Below are positions 43,936-53,312 of a stretch of DNA of 64,000 nucleotides, in pieces. The stretch lies in the NCBI RefSeq assembly GCF_900103345.1, contig NZ_LT629702.1, positions 5,991,501 through 6,055,500 on the forward strand, in the 5' to 3' direction. A program made the position numbers and the translations under genes. The notes under the pieces are model-generated. The model ran no database searches. It had not been told where the DNA came from and was given only the letters and a program-made list of their open reading frames with translations. The DNA comes from Pseudomonas azotoformans (GTDB taxonomy: Bacteria > Pseudomonadota > Gammaproteobacteria > Pseudomonadales > Pseudomonadaceae). Numbering within the stretch: the stretch's first letter is position 1; each line of letters begins with the position of its first letter.

Positions 43936-43949
43936 TCCCGGTTTCAGCC

Positions 43950-44816
43950 CTAGTTGTTGCGGTGCGCTACCAGAAAGCCCAACCCGTGTGACACCGGAAG
44001 CTGCTTGACCCCCGCCTCACGCTGCTGCTCGGCAATCTCCCGATGAAACGCCTTCACTTTGGTCCAGTGCATCTTCGGCCGGTAGTGGTGCTCGGCGTGG
44101 TAGCCGTTGTTCATCCAGATCAGGTTGTACAACACACTGTAGGAACTCACGCCCCAGGCGATCGGCAGGTCCGGGTTGCCGCCGAAATGCTCGTAGTAGC
44201 CATTGAGCGATGACAGGCACTGGCCCAGGTACCAGAACGGCAACAGCCACAGCACCGCCTGCCAGTTGTAGAACGCCAGCGCGATGTAGAACGCCACGGT
44301 CACACCGATCTCGACTTTCACCCAGCGCGCATCGGCCGGGCGTTTGCGCTTCATCTCGTCATAGAAGGGCTTGGGGTCGTCGCGGAAAAAACTCAGGAAG
44401 GTATAGGCCCACGGGTTTTCCGGTTGGCCATCGCGACCACGCTGGTAGATCGACAGCGGGTCGATGGTCTTGCCATCCGGCCCCGGCAGGTCGGCGTTGC
44501 CACGGTGGTGGCGGTTGTGGATGTCGCGGTAGAGCGTCTGGGAGAAACCGATGGTCACCGACAGCAGCAGGTCGAAGGCCCGGTTCATGGCGCGATGGGT
44601 GAAGTAGGCGTTGTGGATCTGGTTGTGGGAGATGCTGTTGATGCTCCACGACAGGCTCACCGCGTAGAGCAGCGCCAGCGGCACCAGGGCCCACCAGCTC
44701 AGGCTATGGAACGCGGCAACCAGCCAGACGACAAACGCGAAATGTGCCAGGCCCAGGACGATGGGCACCAGGTCCCAGAGCGAGTGGTGCAGCAGGCGGT
44801 AAGCGGGGCGAGCCAT
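43950..44816 (-). CDS. Membrane fatty-acid desaturase/hydroxylase
   Basis: 288 aa with about four membrane helices. Three His boxes are present: ISHNQIHN, DIHNRHH and HAEHHYRPKMHW, which bind the di-iron centre. Such enzymes use O2 and an electron donor to desaturate or hydroxylate acyl lipids. The donor and regiospecificity are unknown. The start MARPAYRLLHHSLWDL is supported by AGGACACTTTTC-like spacing (AGGAC). It is 55 bases from the MipA-like gene on the same strand. Confidence 0.85.
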   Translation of the reverse strand: MARPAYRLLHHSLWDLVPIVLGLAHFAFVVWLVAAFHSLSWWALVPLALLYAVSLSWSINSISHNQIHNAYFTHRAMNRAFDLLLSVTIGFSQTLYRDIHNRHHRGNADLPGPDGKTIDPLSIYQRGRDGQPENPWAYTFLSFFRDDPKPFYDEMKRKRPADARWVKVEIGVTVAFYIALAFYNWQAVLWLLPFWYLGQCLSSLNGYYEHFGGNPDLPIAWGVSSYSVLYNLIWMNNGYHAEHHYRPKMHWTKVKAFHREIAEQQREAGVKQLPVSHGLGFLVAHRNN

Positions 44817-44871
44817 GAAAAGTGTCCTGGGAAAATGGATTCCAGGCCTTCATTGCAAACCCCAGACCAAC

Positions 44872-45642
44872 CTAATCGAACTTGTAGCTGATCGCTGTTT
44901 GCACCTGGCCCTGGTTCACGTCGCCGGTCTGCCGGACGATGCTGCTGTCCGCTGCCGAACCCACCAGATGCACCCAGCTCGCGCTGGTCAACAACGACCA
45001 TTTGGCAGCCAGGGGAAACTCGAAGCTCTGCGTCAGCGTCACGTTCTGGAAACCGCCGCTGGCGTTGTAGGGACGAAAGCCAGTGGCGGCGGCCTCGTTG
45101 TCATCCACGCCAAAAAACGTGTTGGTCTGGCGTGCATCGGCAAAATGCGCCACCAGCCCGCTGCTGCCGATGATCCCGCCACCCAGCGGGTAGCCCAGTT
45201 CGCCGCCCAGTTTGCCGAGGGCGCCACTCTGCGAATGCCCACCGCCCACGGCTTGCCCCAATTGCGCGTAGACCCGCCAGAAATCAGCTGGGGCGTACTG
45301 GACGAAGCCACCTACCTCGGCCATGTCCGACACATTGCGCAGGCCCTGCAGATCGCCATTGGACGTGCGCCCCGACAGGTAATTGATATAGGGGCCGGCG
45401 GTAAAGCCGTGGGTGTTGAGCGCACTCCAGGTCAAACCGTCATCGGTGCTCAGGCTGACGCTGCCCCAGTCCAGGTCCAGGTAGGGCACGGGGCGGGTTT
45501 CGTAGCGGCTGGCGGTGGGGTCATGGGGCTGATAACTGAGGCCTGCGCCCACTTCACCGGTGATGCCTTCGGCCAGGGCAGCATTTGAAAAGCTCCACAG
45601 GCCAAGCAAACCGGCGAATGCAGCGCATGTGATCCTGTACAT
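44872..45642 (-). CDS. MipA/OmpV-family outer-membrane protein
   Basis: 256 aa. A signal peptide (MYRITCAAFAGLLGLWSFSNAALA) precedes beta-strand repeats and the terminal TAISYKFD. Motifs such as YLDLDWGSVSLSTDDGL and GLSYQPHD fit the MipA/OmpV family of outer-membrane beta-barrels, whose members act as scaffold or porin. The upstream frame to 45867 is not signal-like, so 45642 is chosen. A three-half-site palindrome lies ~73-102 bases upstream of its start. Confidence 0.75.
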   Translation of the reverse strand: MYRITCAAFAGLLGLWSFSNAALAEGITGEVGAGLSYQPHDPTASRYETRPVPYLDLDWGSVSLSTDDGLTWSALNTHGFTAGPYINYLSGRTSNGDLQGLRNVSDMAEVGGFVQYAPADFWRVYAQLGQAVGGGHSQSGALGKLGGELGYPLGGGIIGSSGLVAHFADARQTNTFFGVDDNEAAATGFRPYNASGGFQNVTLTQSFEFPLAAKWSLLTSASWVHLVGSAADSSIVRQTGDVNQGQVQTAISYKFD

Positions 45643-45714
45643 GGTCACGGTTCCTTGATTGATTACGTGCGCATGAACGCGCGAAGGGCCAGCTTCACGC
45701 AAGCACTCATCTTG

Positions 45715-45744
45715 TTTGTAGCAAGCTACAAAAATTGTAGCTTG
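45715..45744. promoter_or_regulatory. Palindromic operator-like site upstream of the MipA-like gene
   Basis: TTTGTAGCAAGCTACAAA is a near-perfect 18-bp palindrome at 45715-45732, followed by a third half-site TTGTAGCTTG at 45735. It lies in the divergent region between the MipA-like gene (-) and the 45870 operon (+), so it could serve either. The regulator is unknown. Confidence 0.55.
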
Positions 45745-45869
45745 GAAGACACATTTCGCCTTCGATACGCGCCAAAGCCCCGGCCCTGCTGGGTGATGGC
45801 CAGTTGGCACAGTCCCTGCTCTACCTCTGGTGCAAGCGCACACAGCGCGCTCCTCCAAGGTAAACAACG

Positions 45870-46571
45870 ATGATCCAGTGGCATATCGTGTGTGACTTCG
45901 ACGGGACCATTACCCCCACCGATGTCATCGACAACGTCCTCCAACGCTTCGCCGGCCCCGAATGGGAAACCATCGAACAGGAATGGCTGGATGGGCATAT
46001 CGGTTCACGCGAATGCCTGAGCCGCCAACTGGCGCTGATCAAGGCCACACCTTCCGAATTGCTCGCGTACTTCGACAGCGTCGAAATCGACCCGGACTTC
46101 CCCGACTTCGTCGACCACGTCATGGGACTGGGCGCGACCATCGAAGTGGTCAGCGACGGCATCGAGCAGGGCATCGCCCGCATCCTGTCGCGCAACTACG
46201 TGACCTTGCTGCCGATCCTGGCCAACCGCCTGCGCCAGGTCGACCAGAACAGCTGGCGCATCGACTTCCCGTATTCCAGCGACGCGTGCCGTGCCGCTTC
46301 CGGCAACTGCAAGTGCAAGTCCACCCCACGCAACAAGCGCGTGCTGGTGATCGGCGACGGCAAGTCCGACATGTGCGTGGCCTCCACCGCTGACTTCGTG
46401 TTCGCCAAGGGCAGCCTCGCCAAGTACTGCGAAGCCAACAACATTCCTCACGCACGCTTCGACACCTTTGCCGAGCTGCCTGCATTGCTGGCCCGACTGC
46501 CTCAGGGCATCGCCGCCAACGCCACCACCTTTACTGCTGCTGACAACCAGGAACTCTTCCACCATGTCTGA
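45870..46571 (+). CDS. MtnX-like HAD-IB family phosphatase
   Basis: 233 aa. HAD motifs are DFDGTITPTD (I), VVSDG (II) and IGDGKSD (III). A Cys-rich insert (CRAASGNCKCKS) is unusual. MtnX-type enzymes dephosphorylate an enol-pentulose in methionine salvage, but no other mtn genes are here and the neighbours point to a different pathway. It is the first gene of a six-gene overlapping operon. It overlaps the aminotransferase start by eight bases. Confidence 0.8.
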   Translation: MIQWHIVCDFDGTITPTDVIDNVLQRFAGPEWETIEQEWLDGHIGSRECLSRQLALIKATPSELLAYFDSVEIDPDFPDFVDHVMGLGATIEVVSDGIEQGIARILSRNYVTLLPILANRLRQVDQNSWRIDFPYSSDACRAASGNCKCKSTPRNKRVLVIGDGKSDMCVASTADFVFAKGSLAKYCEANNIPHARFDTFAELPALLARLPQGIAANATTFTAADNQELFHHV

Positions 46572-47958
46572 TATCCGTATCGCTACCGCCGAAGACCAGA
46601 TCCTTCTGGACAAAGAAGCCAAGTATTGCTCCTACGGCGACACCGTTCACTACATCGAGCCGCCGCGTATTTTCAGCCGTTGCGAAGGCTCCTACGTGTG
46701 GGACACCGAAGACCAGGCCTACCTCGACCTGCAAATGTGGTACTCGGCGGTCAACTTCGGCTACGCCAACCCGCGCCTGAACAACGCGTTGAAACAACAG
46801 ATCGACACGCTGCCGCAAATCGCCAGCCAGTACCTGCACAAGGGCAAGATCGAGCTGTCGGAAATGATCGCGGTCGACGCCAAGAAGAAATTCGGCCTCG
46901 ACGGTCGCGTGCACTTCAACGTCGGCGGTTCGCAGTCCATCGAAGACTCCCTGAAAGTGGTGCGTAACGCCACCAACGGCAAGAGCCTGATGTTCGCCTT
47001 CGAGGGCGGCTACCACGGGCGCACCCTGGGTGCTTCGTCGATCACCTCCAGCTACCGCTACCGTCGTCGCTACGGCCACTTCGGCGAGCGCGCGCAGTTC
47101 ATCCCGTTCCCGTACCACTTCCGTGGCCCCAAAGGCATGACCAAGGAAGAATACGGCAGCCACTGCGTGCAGCAATTCGCCCGCCTGTTCGAGACTGAAT
47201 ACAACGGCGTGTGGGACCCGAAGGTCGGTTCCAGCGAATACGCCGCGTTCTACGTCGAGCCGATCCAGGGCACCGGCGGCTACGTGATCCCGCCGATGAA
47301 CTTCTATCGCGAATTGAAGCACGTGCTGGATCAGCACGGCATCCTGATGGTCTCCGACGAGATCCAGATGGGCTTCTACCGCACCGGCAAACTGTGGTCG
47401 ATCGAACACTTCGATGTACAGCCGGACGTGATCGTGTTCGGCAAGGCGCTGACCAACGGCCTCAACCCCCTGGGCGGCATCTGGGCCCGTGAAGAGTTGA
47501 TCAACCCGAAGATCTTCCCGCCAGGTTCGACCCACTCCACCTTCGCCTCCAACCCATTGGGTACGGCGGTAGGCCTGGAAATGTTCAAGATGACCAACGA
47601 AGTCGACTACGGCGCGATGGTCATGGCCAAGGGCAAGTTCTTCCTCGAAGGCCTGCAGGACCTGCAGAAACGTTTCCCGATCATCGGCGACGTCGACGGC
47701 CTGGGCCTGGCCCTGCGCTGCGAAATCTGCGGGCCGGATGGCTTCACCCCGGACAAGGCGACCCTGGACTACATGGTTGAAGAAGGCATGAAGGGCGACA
47801 TGGTGGTGGATGGCCAGAAACTCGGCCTGATCCTCGACGTGGGCGGTTACTACAAGAACGTGATCACCCTGGCACCGTCCCTGGAAATCAGCTACCCGGA
47901 AATCGAGCTGGGCCTGAAGCTGCTGGAGCAACTGCTGGTGCGGGCGACCAACCGGTGA
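46564..47958 (+). CDS. Class III PLP-dependent aminotransferase
   Basis: 464 aa. The fold is clear: NVGGSQSIEDSLKVVRNATN, FAFEGGYHGRTLG, EPIQGTGGY, SDEIQMGFYRTGK and the PLP lysine in FGKALTNG. The N-terminus (YIEPPRIFSRCEGSYVWD) and long insert differ from ArgD or GABA transaminases. It would transfer an amino group to or from an omega- or beta-amino donor. Start 46564 lies inside the phosphatase gene and the stop overlaps the esterase start, so it is translationally coupled. Confidence 0.85.
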   Translation: MSDIRIATAEDQILLDKEAKYCSYGDTVHYIEPPRIFSRCEGSYVWDTEDQAYLDLQMWYSAVNFGYANPRLNNALKQQIDTLPQIASQYLHKGKIELSEMIAVDAKKKFGLDGRVHFNVGGSQSIEDSLKVVRNATNGKSLMFAFEGGYHGRTLGASSITSSYRYRRRYGHFGERAQFIPFPYHFRGPKGMTKEEYGSHCVQQFARLFETEYNGVWDPKVGSSEYAAFYVEPIQGTGGYVIPPMNFYRELKHVLDQHGILMVSDEIQMGFYRTGKLWSIEHFDVQPDVIVFGKALTNGLNPLGGIWAREELINPKIFPPGSTHSTFASNPLGTAVGLEMFKMTNEVDYGAMVMAKGKFFLEGLQDLQKRFPIIGDVDGLGLALRCEICGPDGFTPDKATLDYMVEEGMKGDMVVDGQKLGLILDVGGYYKNVITLAPSLEISYPEIELGLKLLEQLLVRATNR

Positions 47959-48842
47959 ACAGCGTCGGGATCGACCTCGGTGAAGGTGATGCCGGTTTCG
48001 TTCTCGGTGACGGTCCGGTCGGGATCCTGTTGATCCACGGCCTGACCGGCACCCCGACGGAGTTGCGCCAGGTCGCCAAGGGCCTGGCCAAGGTGGGCAA
48101 TTGCACGGTGTACGTGCCCACCCTGGCCGGGCACTGCGGTGACAACAGCGACCTGCAGGCCACGGGCTGGCTGGACTGGTACGAAGGGGTGCGCAAGACC
48201 TTCGTGCAGGTTCGCCAGCGTCACGAGCAGGTGTTTGTCGGTGGCTTGTCGATGGGCGCGGTGATGTCGATGTACGTCGCCGCCGAACACCCGGGGCAAG
48301 TCGCCGGGCTGCTGATGTATTCCACCACCTTGAAGTACGACGGCTGGAGCATCAACAAGCTGGCGTTCCTTACGCCGTTGCTGATGAAAATCCCGTTCGG
48401 CGTGCACATCTGCCGCTTCGAAGAGAAGCCGCCGTACGGCATCAAGAACGAACGCCTGCGCGGCATTGTCGAGCGGCAGATGAAGGAAGGCGAAAGCAGC
48501 GAAGCGGGCTTGCTGACCATGGAGGGCATCACCGTGCGCGAGCTGCACCGGATGAACGCCGTGGTCAAGAAACGCATGCCGAAGATCAACGTACCGGCGC
48601 TGGTGTTGCACTCCATCGAGGACGACATCACCAGCCGCTGGAACGCGGACTACGTGGAACGCCACCTGGGCGGGCCGGTGACCAAGATCCTGCTGGACAA
48701 CTGCTACCACATGATCACCGTCGACCTGCAATACCGCCGGGTGATCGAGTTGAGTGCGGAGTTCGTCGAACAACACACCACTTCTGTAGGAGCGGGCTTG
48801 CCCGCGAAAATCGTCAACGATAACGCGTACAGCCTGGCTTGA
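47955..48842 (+). CDS. Carboxylesterase/lysophospholipase-like alpha/beta hydrolase
   Basis: 295 aa. GTG start overlaps the aminotransferase stop. Motifs: LLIHGLTGTPTELR (oxyanion), nucleophile GLSMGAVMSM, HSIEDDITS (acid) and CYHMITVD (His). Resembles Est30/monoacylglycerol-lipase-type enzymes. The last ~20 residues (TTSVGAGLPAKIVNDNAY) are encoded by a REP element that has replaced or extended the original C-terminus. It probably hydrolyses or transfers an acyl ester made by the neighbouring enzymes. Confidence 0.8.
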   Translation: MNSVGIDLGEGDAGFVLGDGPVGILLIHGLTGTPTELRQVAKGLAKVGNCTVYVPTLAGHCGDNSDLQATGWLDWYEGVRKTFVQVRQRHEQVFVGGLSMGAVMSMYVAAEHPGQVAGLLMYSTTLKYDGWSINKLAFLTPLLMKIPFGVHICRFEEKPPYGIKNERLRGIVERQMKEGESSEAGLLTMEGITVRELHRMNAVVKKRMPKINVPALVLHSIEDDITSRWNADYVERHLGGPVTKILLDNCYHMITVDLQYRRVIELSAEFVEQHTTSVGAGLPAKIVNDNAYSLA

Positions 48843-48884
48843 CACGGTGTCTGTGGGTTCTTCGCGAGCAAGCTCGTTCCTACA
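48785..48884. repeat. REP doublet spanning the esterase stop codon
   Basis: TGTAGGAGCGGGCTTGCCCGCGA (left half) and TTCGCGAGCAAGCTCGTTCCTACA (right half) flank the stop at 48840-48842. This family (AGGAGCGGGCTTG) differs from the GGGGGCTTG type. The left half is translated as SVGAGLPAK. Confidence 0.85.
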
Positions 48885-48909
48885 GGGACGCGAGCGAAAA
48901 GGAAACGAT

Positions 48910-50034
48910 GTGATCACCGCCCAAGCCTTCCCGACCATCCGGGCTATCCAGCGCAGTGCCTGGAACGATTGTTTCCCGGGTGCGCTGGAGGACTGGGACT
49001 ATTACGTCGCCGTGGAAAACGCCGCCATCGATGATTTCCAGTGGCGTTATCTCGCGGTTTATCAAGATGGAACGCTGGTGGCCGTAGCTGCCGCGTTCAT
49101 CACGCATTATCGCCTCGACACCACGGTGTCGGGCGCCGGCAAGCGCTTGACCGAGCGTGTCGAGCGGCTGTGGCCGGGGCTTTTGCAATTGGGGCTGTAT
49201 GCCCTCGGATCGCCCGTGGCCGAGCGCTGCGACGTGGGTTTCGCCAGCAGCGTGCCGGATGCCCAGCGTCCGCTGTTGCTCAAGCACTTGCTGGAGGCCG
49301 CACGCCAGGATGCCGATGATTTCGGCATCGGCCTGGTGGCGGTCAAGGATGCGCCGAGCAAAGACCCGCACTGGCTCCAGAGCTGCCGCGCGGCGGGCTT
49401 CCAGAGCATGCCGAGCTTGCCCACTGGCGTGTTGCCATTGCCGTACGGTTCGGTGGATGCCTACCTGGGTTCGCTGGGCAAATCCACGCGCAAGGACCTG
49501 CGTCGCAAGCTGCGTGCGCCGGGGCCGCGGGTGGAGTGGCGGCGCAATATCGACGACGTGCTGCCCGAGGTCATGCGCCTGTACGAAGCCACGCTCACGC
49601 GCGCCGAGTTGCAGTTCGAACGGCTGCCCGCCGGTTACTTCACCGGCGTACTCGAACGCCTGGATGAGCGCGCGATCTGTGTTCTTTACTGGGTGGACGA
49701 GCAACTGGTGGCGTTCAACCTGATCCTGGTCGACGAACACCGCCTGGTGGACAAGTTTTTCGGGCATGACGTGGCGTTTACCCGCGACTACAACCTGTAC
49801 TTCCGCAGCTGGCTGACCAATGTCGACTACTGTATTCAACACAATATTGCGGTGTATGAGTGCGGGCAGGCCGGGTATGCCAGTAAGCTGCGCCTGGGCT
49901 GCGAGTTTCAGGGCAACAGTGTGTTTTTCCGTCACCGCAACCGGCTGGTCAACGGCCTGCTCAAGCTTGTAAAACTGTTTATTCGACCGGACCGTTCCGA
50001 CCCTGCCATGGCTGCTGCGATAAGCGAAACCTGA
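48910..50034 (+). CDS. FemAB/GNAT-like acyltransferase
   Basis: 374 aa from the GTG at 48910, which follows AAAGGAAA at seven bases; the longer frame from 48847 starts inside a REP and is rejected. The C-terminal half has the Acetyltransf_6/FemAB-like pattern: YLGSLGKSTRKDLRRKLR, LFERLPAGYFTG, VDKFFGHDVAFTRDYNLYF and GQAGYASKLRLGC. These enzymes transfer aminoacyl or acyl groups to cell-envelope or lipid acceptors. Substrate is unknown. Its stop overlaps the histidine kinase start (TGATG). Confidence 0.75.
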   Translation: MITAQAFPTIRAIQRSAWNDCFPGALEDWDYYVAVENAAIDDFQWRYLAVYQDGTLVAVAAAFITHYRLDTTVSGAGKRLTERVERLWPGLLQLGLYALGSPVAERCDVGFASSVPDAQRPLLLKHLLEAARQDADDFGIGLVAVKDAPSKDPHWLQSCRAAGFQSMPSLPTGVLPLPYGSVDAYLGSLGKSTRKDLRRKLRAPGPRVEWRRNIDDVLPEVMRLYEATLTRAELQFERLPAGYFTGVLERLDERAICVLYWVDEQLVAFNLILVDEHRLVDKFFGHDVAFTRDYNLYFRSWLTNVDYCIQHNIAVYECGQAGYASKLRLGCEFQGNSVFFRHRNRLVNGLLKLVKLFIRPDRSDPAMAAAISET

Positions 50035-51803
50035 TGATCACCAAGACCCGCCAGAAAGCCCGCCCCTTTGCCATTTCGCGCTGGAGCGTCCAGCGCAAGC
50101 TGGTGCTGGCGTTCTGGTTGGTCAGCGTGATCCCTACCATGATCGCGGCCGAGCTGGCCGCGACCACGCTGTCGCAGATCTTCGACAGCAACGTGCGCAT
50201 CTGGCTGCAGGAGTCGACCAAGATCGTCAAGGACGAGATCGGCGACATCCTTCACGACAACGCGCGCATGGCCAAACTGTTCCTGCGCTACACCAGCCCG
50301 CCGTCGAGCCGCCAAGCCGCCAAGCACGACCGGCTGACCGCCGACATTGCCGACGCGACCGATATCGACGTGGTCGCGCTGATTCGCGCCAGCGACCACA
50401 AAGTGGAGTTCAGCACTGCCTCCGATGACATCGTCAAACAGATCAATCTGACCAGTAATGCGGTATTACAGACGGTGCAGGTGGCCGGTGTGAGCACCGG
50501 CCTGGTGGTGTCGACCTTCGAGACCAGCCGTGACGGTATCGATTACATTTTGCTGGTTGCCACCTACCTGGACAGCAGTTTCCTCACTAGCGTGGCCGAT
50601 GTGCACTCCCTCGACCTGCGCCTGTACCTGGCCAACCCCGACGGTTTCTCCGAGATATTCTCGACCCAGCGTTTCGTGGATCACCCCTCGCGCATCCCCA
50701 AGAGCGTCGAAACGGCGATGCGCAGCACCCGCCAGCCGAGCGAGCAGTTCACCAATAACTACAGCGGGCTGTACTGGCCGATCTTCAATGATGCGGGAGA
50801 TTTGCAGGGCGTGATTTTCAGCGGCCTGTTGCGCCACACCAGCCTGGTCGGGCTGGTCAACCAGAGCAACCTTTTCCTGCTTATCTTCCTGCTCAGCTCG
50901 GCCCTGTCGCTGGCGGCGGGGGTGCTGGTGTCGCGGCGCCTGACCAAGCCGCTGCGGGACCTGTCCCAGGGCGTGGACGCAGTGATCTCGGGTAACTACG
51001 AACACCGTGTGCTGGTCAGCGGCGGCGATGAGCTCGCCCAGTTGAGCAGCACCTTCAACCACATGACCGAGCGCCTGGGCGAGTTGCATCACCTTGAAGC
51101 CCAGTTGCGCCGACGCGATCGCCTGCACGCCCTCGGCGAAGTCGCCATGGGCCTGGCCCACGAGATCCGCAACCCGCTGGGCATCATCAAGACGGCCACG
51201 CAGCTGTTGCACCGGCGTGCCGATCTGGCGGAAACCGACAAGCGCCATCTGGAATACGTGGTCAGTGAGGTCAGCCGCATCAACGACCTGATCACCGAGT
51301 TCCTCGACTTCGCCAAGCCCAACCCGCCGCTGCGGGTGTTGCAACCGGCGCGTGCGCTGGTGGATGAGATCCTCGGCTTCTGCGCGCCGGAGTTGGCCAC
51401 CCACGCGATCGATGCCCGTGTCGATGACCAGGCACCGGGAGCGACTCTCTACGCCGACGCCAAGCAACTCAAGCAGGCGTGCCTCAACCTGATTCTCAAC
51501 GCCATCGACGCGATGCCCGAAGGCGGGCGCCTGACCCTGGGCATTCGCACAGTGGGCGACAACACGGTGATCAGCATCGCCGACACCGGCCAGGGTATCC
51601 CGGCGGATATGCTTGAACGTATCTTCACCCCATTCGTCACCACCAAGGCCTCGGGCACCGGCCTGGGCCTGGCCAAAGTCTATTCGATCATGGAAAGTCA
51701 CGACGGCAGCATCGAATGCGCCAGTGAGAAAGATGCCGGCGCCACCTTCAGCCTGTACATTCCGGCGATTGGCGAAGACGACGAGGACAGTCATGACGCA
51801 TAA
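50034..51803 (+). CDS. Membrane sensor histidine kinase
   Basis: 589 aa. TM1 ([19 protein letters not shown]), a ~230-residue periplasmic sensor, TM2 ([20 protein letters not shown]), HAMP, HisKA with His376 ([12 protein letters not shown]), and HATPase with [21 protein letters not shown] and GTGLGLAKV. It should phosphorylate the sigma-54 activator encoded immediately downstream (the genes overlap by 11 bases). The linked metabolic genes suggest that it senses the product or substrate of this operon. Confidence 0.88.
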   Translation: MITKTRQKARPFAISRWSVQRKLVLAFWLVSVIPTMIAAELAATTLSQIFDSNVRIWLQESTKIVKDEIGDILHDNARMAKLFLRYTSPPSSRQAAKHDRLTADIADATDIDVVALIRASDHKVEFSTASDDIVKQINLTSNAVLQTVQVAGVSTGLVVSTFETSRDGIDYILLVATYLDSSFLTSVADVHSLDLRLYLANPDGFSEIFSTQRFVDHPSRIPKSVETAMRSTRQPSEQFTNNYSGLYWPIFNDAGDLQGVIFSGLLRHTSLVGLVNQSNLFLLIFLLSSALSLAAGVLVSRRLTKPLRDLSQGVDAVISGNYEHRVLVSGGDELAQLSSTFNHMTERLGELHHLEAQLRRRDRLHALGEVAMGLAHEIRNPLGIIKTATQLLHRRADLAETDKRHLEYVVSEVSRINDLITEFLDFAKPNPPLRVLQPARALVDEILGFCAPELATHAIDARVDDQAPGATLYADAKQLKQACLNLILNAIDAMPEGGRLTLGIRTVGDNTVISIADTGQGIPADMLERIFTPFVTTKASGTGLGLAKVYSIMESHDGSIECASEKDAGATFSLYIPAIGEDDEDSHDA

Positions 51804-53190
51804 CATTCTGGTAGTCGATGATGAACCCAAGCTCTGCGACCTGCTGGCGTCGGCCCTGGGCCAGAACGGTGTGCAGGTGTTCATCGCCGGCAACGGCCTG
51901 CACGCGCTCAAGGTGCTGGAGCAGGAAGACATCGACCTGGTGATCAGCGACTGGCGCATGCCCGGCATGGACGGGCCGGCGCTGCTGGCCGAGATCAAGG
52001 TGCGCTACCCCCACGTACCGGTGATCGTGATGACCGCCTACAGCACCGTGAAAAACGCCGTGCAGTCGATGCGCAACGGTGCCTACGACTACATCGCCAA
52101 GCCGTTCGATATCGACGAACTGGACATCACCGTGGCCAAGGCCCTGCAGTTTCGCGACATCATGCGCGACAACGCGCGCCTGCGTGCCGAACTGGACGAA
52201 CACGCGCAGTTCGACAGCCTGGTGGGCGACAGCCCGGCGTTTCGCAAAGTGCTGCAAGCGGTGGACTCGGTGCGCGACAGCAGCGCCACCATCCTGCTCA
52301 CCGGCGAAAGCGGCACCGGCAAGGAAATGGTGGCCCGCGCCATCCACAAACACGGCAGCCGTGCCGACCAACCGTTCGTGGCGGTCAACTGTGCAGCGAT
52401 CCCGGAAGGCCTGCTGGAAAGCGAAATGTTCGGCCATCGCAAAGGCGCGTTTACCGGTGCCGTGGCCGACCGGGTAGGGCGCTTCCAGCAGGCTGACAAG
52501 GGCACGTTGTTTCTCGACGAAGTGGGCGACATGCCGTTGGCGTTGCAGGCGAAGATCCTGCGCGCATTGCAGGAGCGGGTGATCGAGCCGGTGGGCGACC
52601 CCCGCGAGCGCAAGGTGGACGTGCGGGTGATTGCCGCCACCAACAAGAATCTGCTGGATGCGGTGGCCAACAAAGAGTTTCGCGAAGACCTGTATTACCG
52701 CCTCAACGTGTTCCCGATCCCGTTGCCGGCCTTGCGTGAGCGGGTGGAAGATATCGCACCGTTGGCCCGCCACTTCGCCCAGACCCTGAGCGCCACCGCC
52801 GGCAAACGTATCACCGGCTTCAGCCCGGAGGCCTTGCAGGCCATGGCGGCGTATCACTGGCCGGGCAATATCCGTGAACTGCAGAACTGCGTCGAACGCG
52901 CGACCATCGTCGCGGCGTCACCGGTAATCGAGGACATCGACCTGCCGGGTTACCTGTTTGCGTCCAAGCCAAGCGAGGGCGGTGTGACCGCCATCCTCAG
53001 CGACGGGCCGGGCATTCCCCAGGACCTGGACGCGGCGCTGGCGGAGGTGGAGAAGGCCTATATCCTGGCGGCGTTGCAGGAGAGCAATGGGGTGCAGGCG
53101 GCGGCAGCGGCGAAGATCGGGATTTCCGAGCGCAGCTTTTGGTATCGCCTGAAGAAGCTGGGTATCCAGGTCGACAAGATCGTCCGCTGA
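51793..53190 (+). CDS. Sigma-54-dependent response regulator (NtrC/AtoC type)
   Basis: 465 aa. Receiver with phosphoacceptor Asp53 (LVISDWRMPGMDG), AAA+ domain with Walker A GESGTGKE, the sigma-54-contacting loop GAFTGA intact, Walker B GTLFLDEVGDMP, and a Fis-type HTH at the C-terminus (GISERSFWYRLKKL). It likely activates a sigma-54 promoter, perhaps that of this operon. I do not see an obvious -24/-12 element upstream of 45870. Confidence 0.88.
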   Translation: MTHNILVVDDEPKLCDLLASALGQNGVQVFIAGNGLHALKVLEQEDIDLVISDWRMPGMDGPALLAEIKVRYPHVPVIVMTAYSTVKNAVQSMRNGAYDYIAKPFDIDELDITVAKALQFRDIMRDNARLRAELDEHAQFDSLVGDSPAFRKVLQAVDSVRDSSATILLTGESGTGKEMVARAIHKHGSRADQPFVAVNCAAIPEGLLESEMFGHRKGAFTGAVADRVGRFQQADKGTLFLDEVGDMPLALQAKILRALQERVIEPVGDPRERKVDVRVIAATNKNLLDAVANKEFREDLYYRLNVFPIPLPALRERVEDIAPLARHFAQTLSATAGKRITGFSPEALQAMAAYHWPGNIRELQNCVERATIVAASPVIEDIDLPGYLFASKPSEGGVTAILSDGPGIPQDLDAALAEVEKAYILAALQESNGVQAAAAAKIGISERSFWYRLKKLGIQVDKIVR

Positions 53191-53206
53191 CACACCGAGG
53201 TTCAAA

Positions 53207-53296
53207 TGTGGGAGGGGGCTTGCCCCCGATTGCAGTGGGTCAGACAGCTTTTCTGTCTCTGATACACCGCCATCGGGGGCAAGCCCCCTCCCACAG
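53207..53296. repeat. REP doublet (REPIN)
   Basis: TGTGGGAGGGGGCTTGCCC and its inverted partner, spacer about 45 bases. It lies between convergent genes (sigma-54 regulator and glpM). Confidence 0.9.
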
Positions 53297-53312
53297 TTTT
53301 GACCGTGTTGGG

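Noticed and set aside
43950-44816. Possible alkane hydroxylase (AlkB) call for the desaturase
   Set aside because: His boxes and length (288 aa) fit fatty-acid desaturases; AlkB is longer and lacks this motif spacing.
45655-45873. 72-aa plus-strand frame before the phosphatase gene
   Set aside because: It covers the palindromic operator region, has no family resemblance and no convincing ribosome-binding site.
48847-48909. Upstream extension of the FemAB/GNAT-like gene to 48847
   Set aside because: The added residues (SSRASSFLQ...) are translated REP. The GTG at 48910 has AAAGGAAA at proper spacing.
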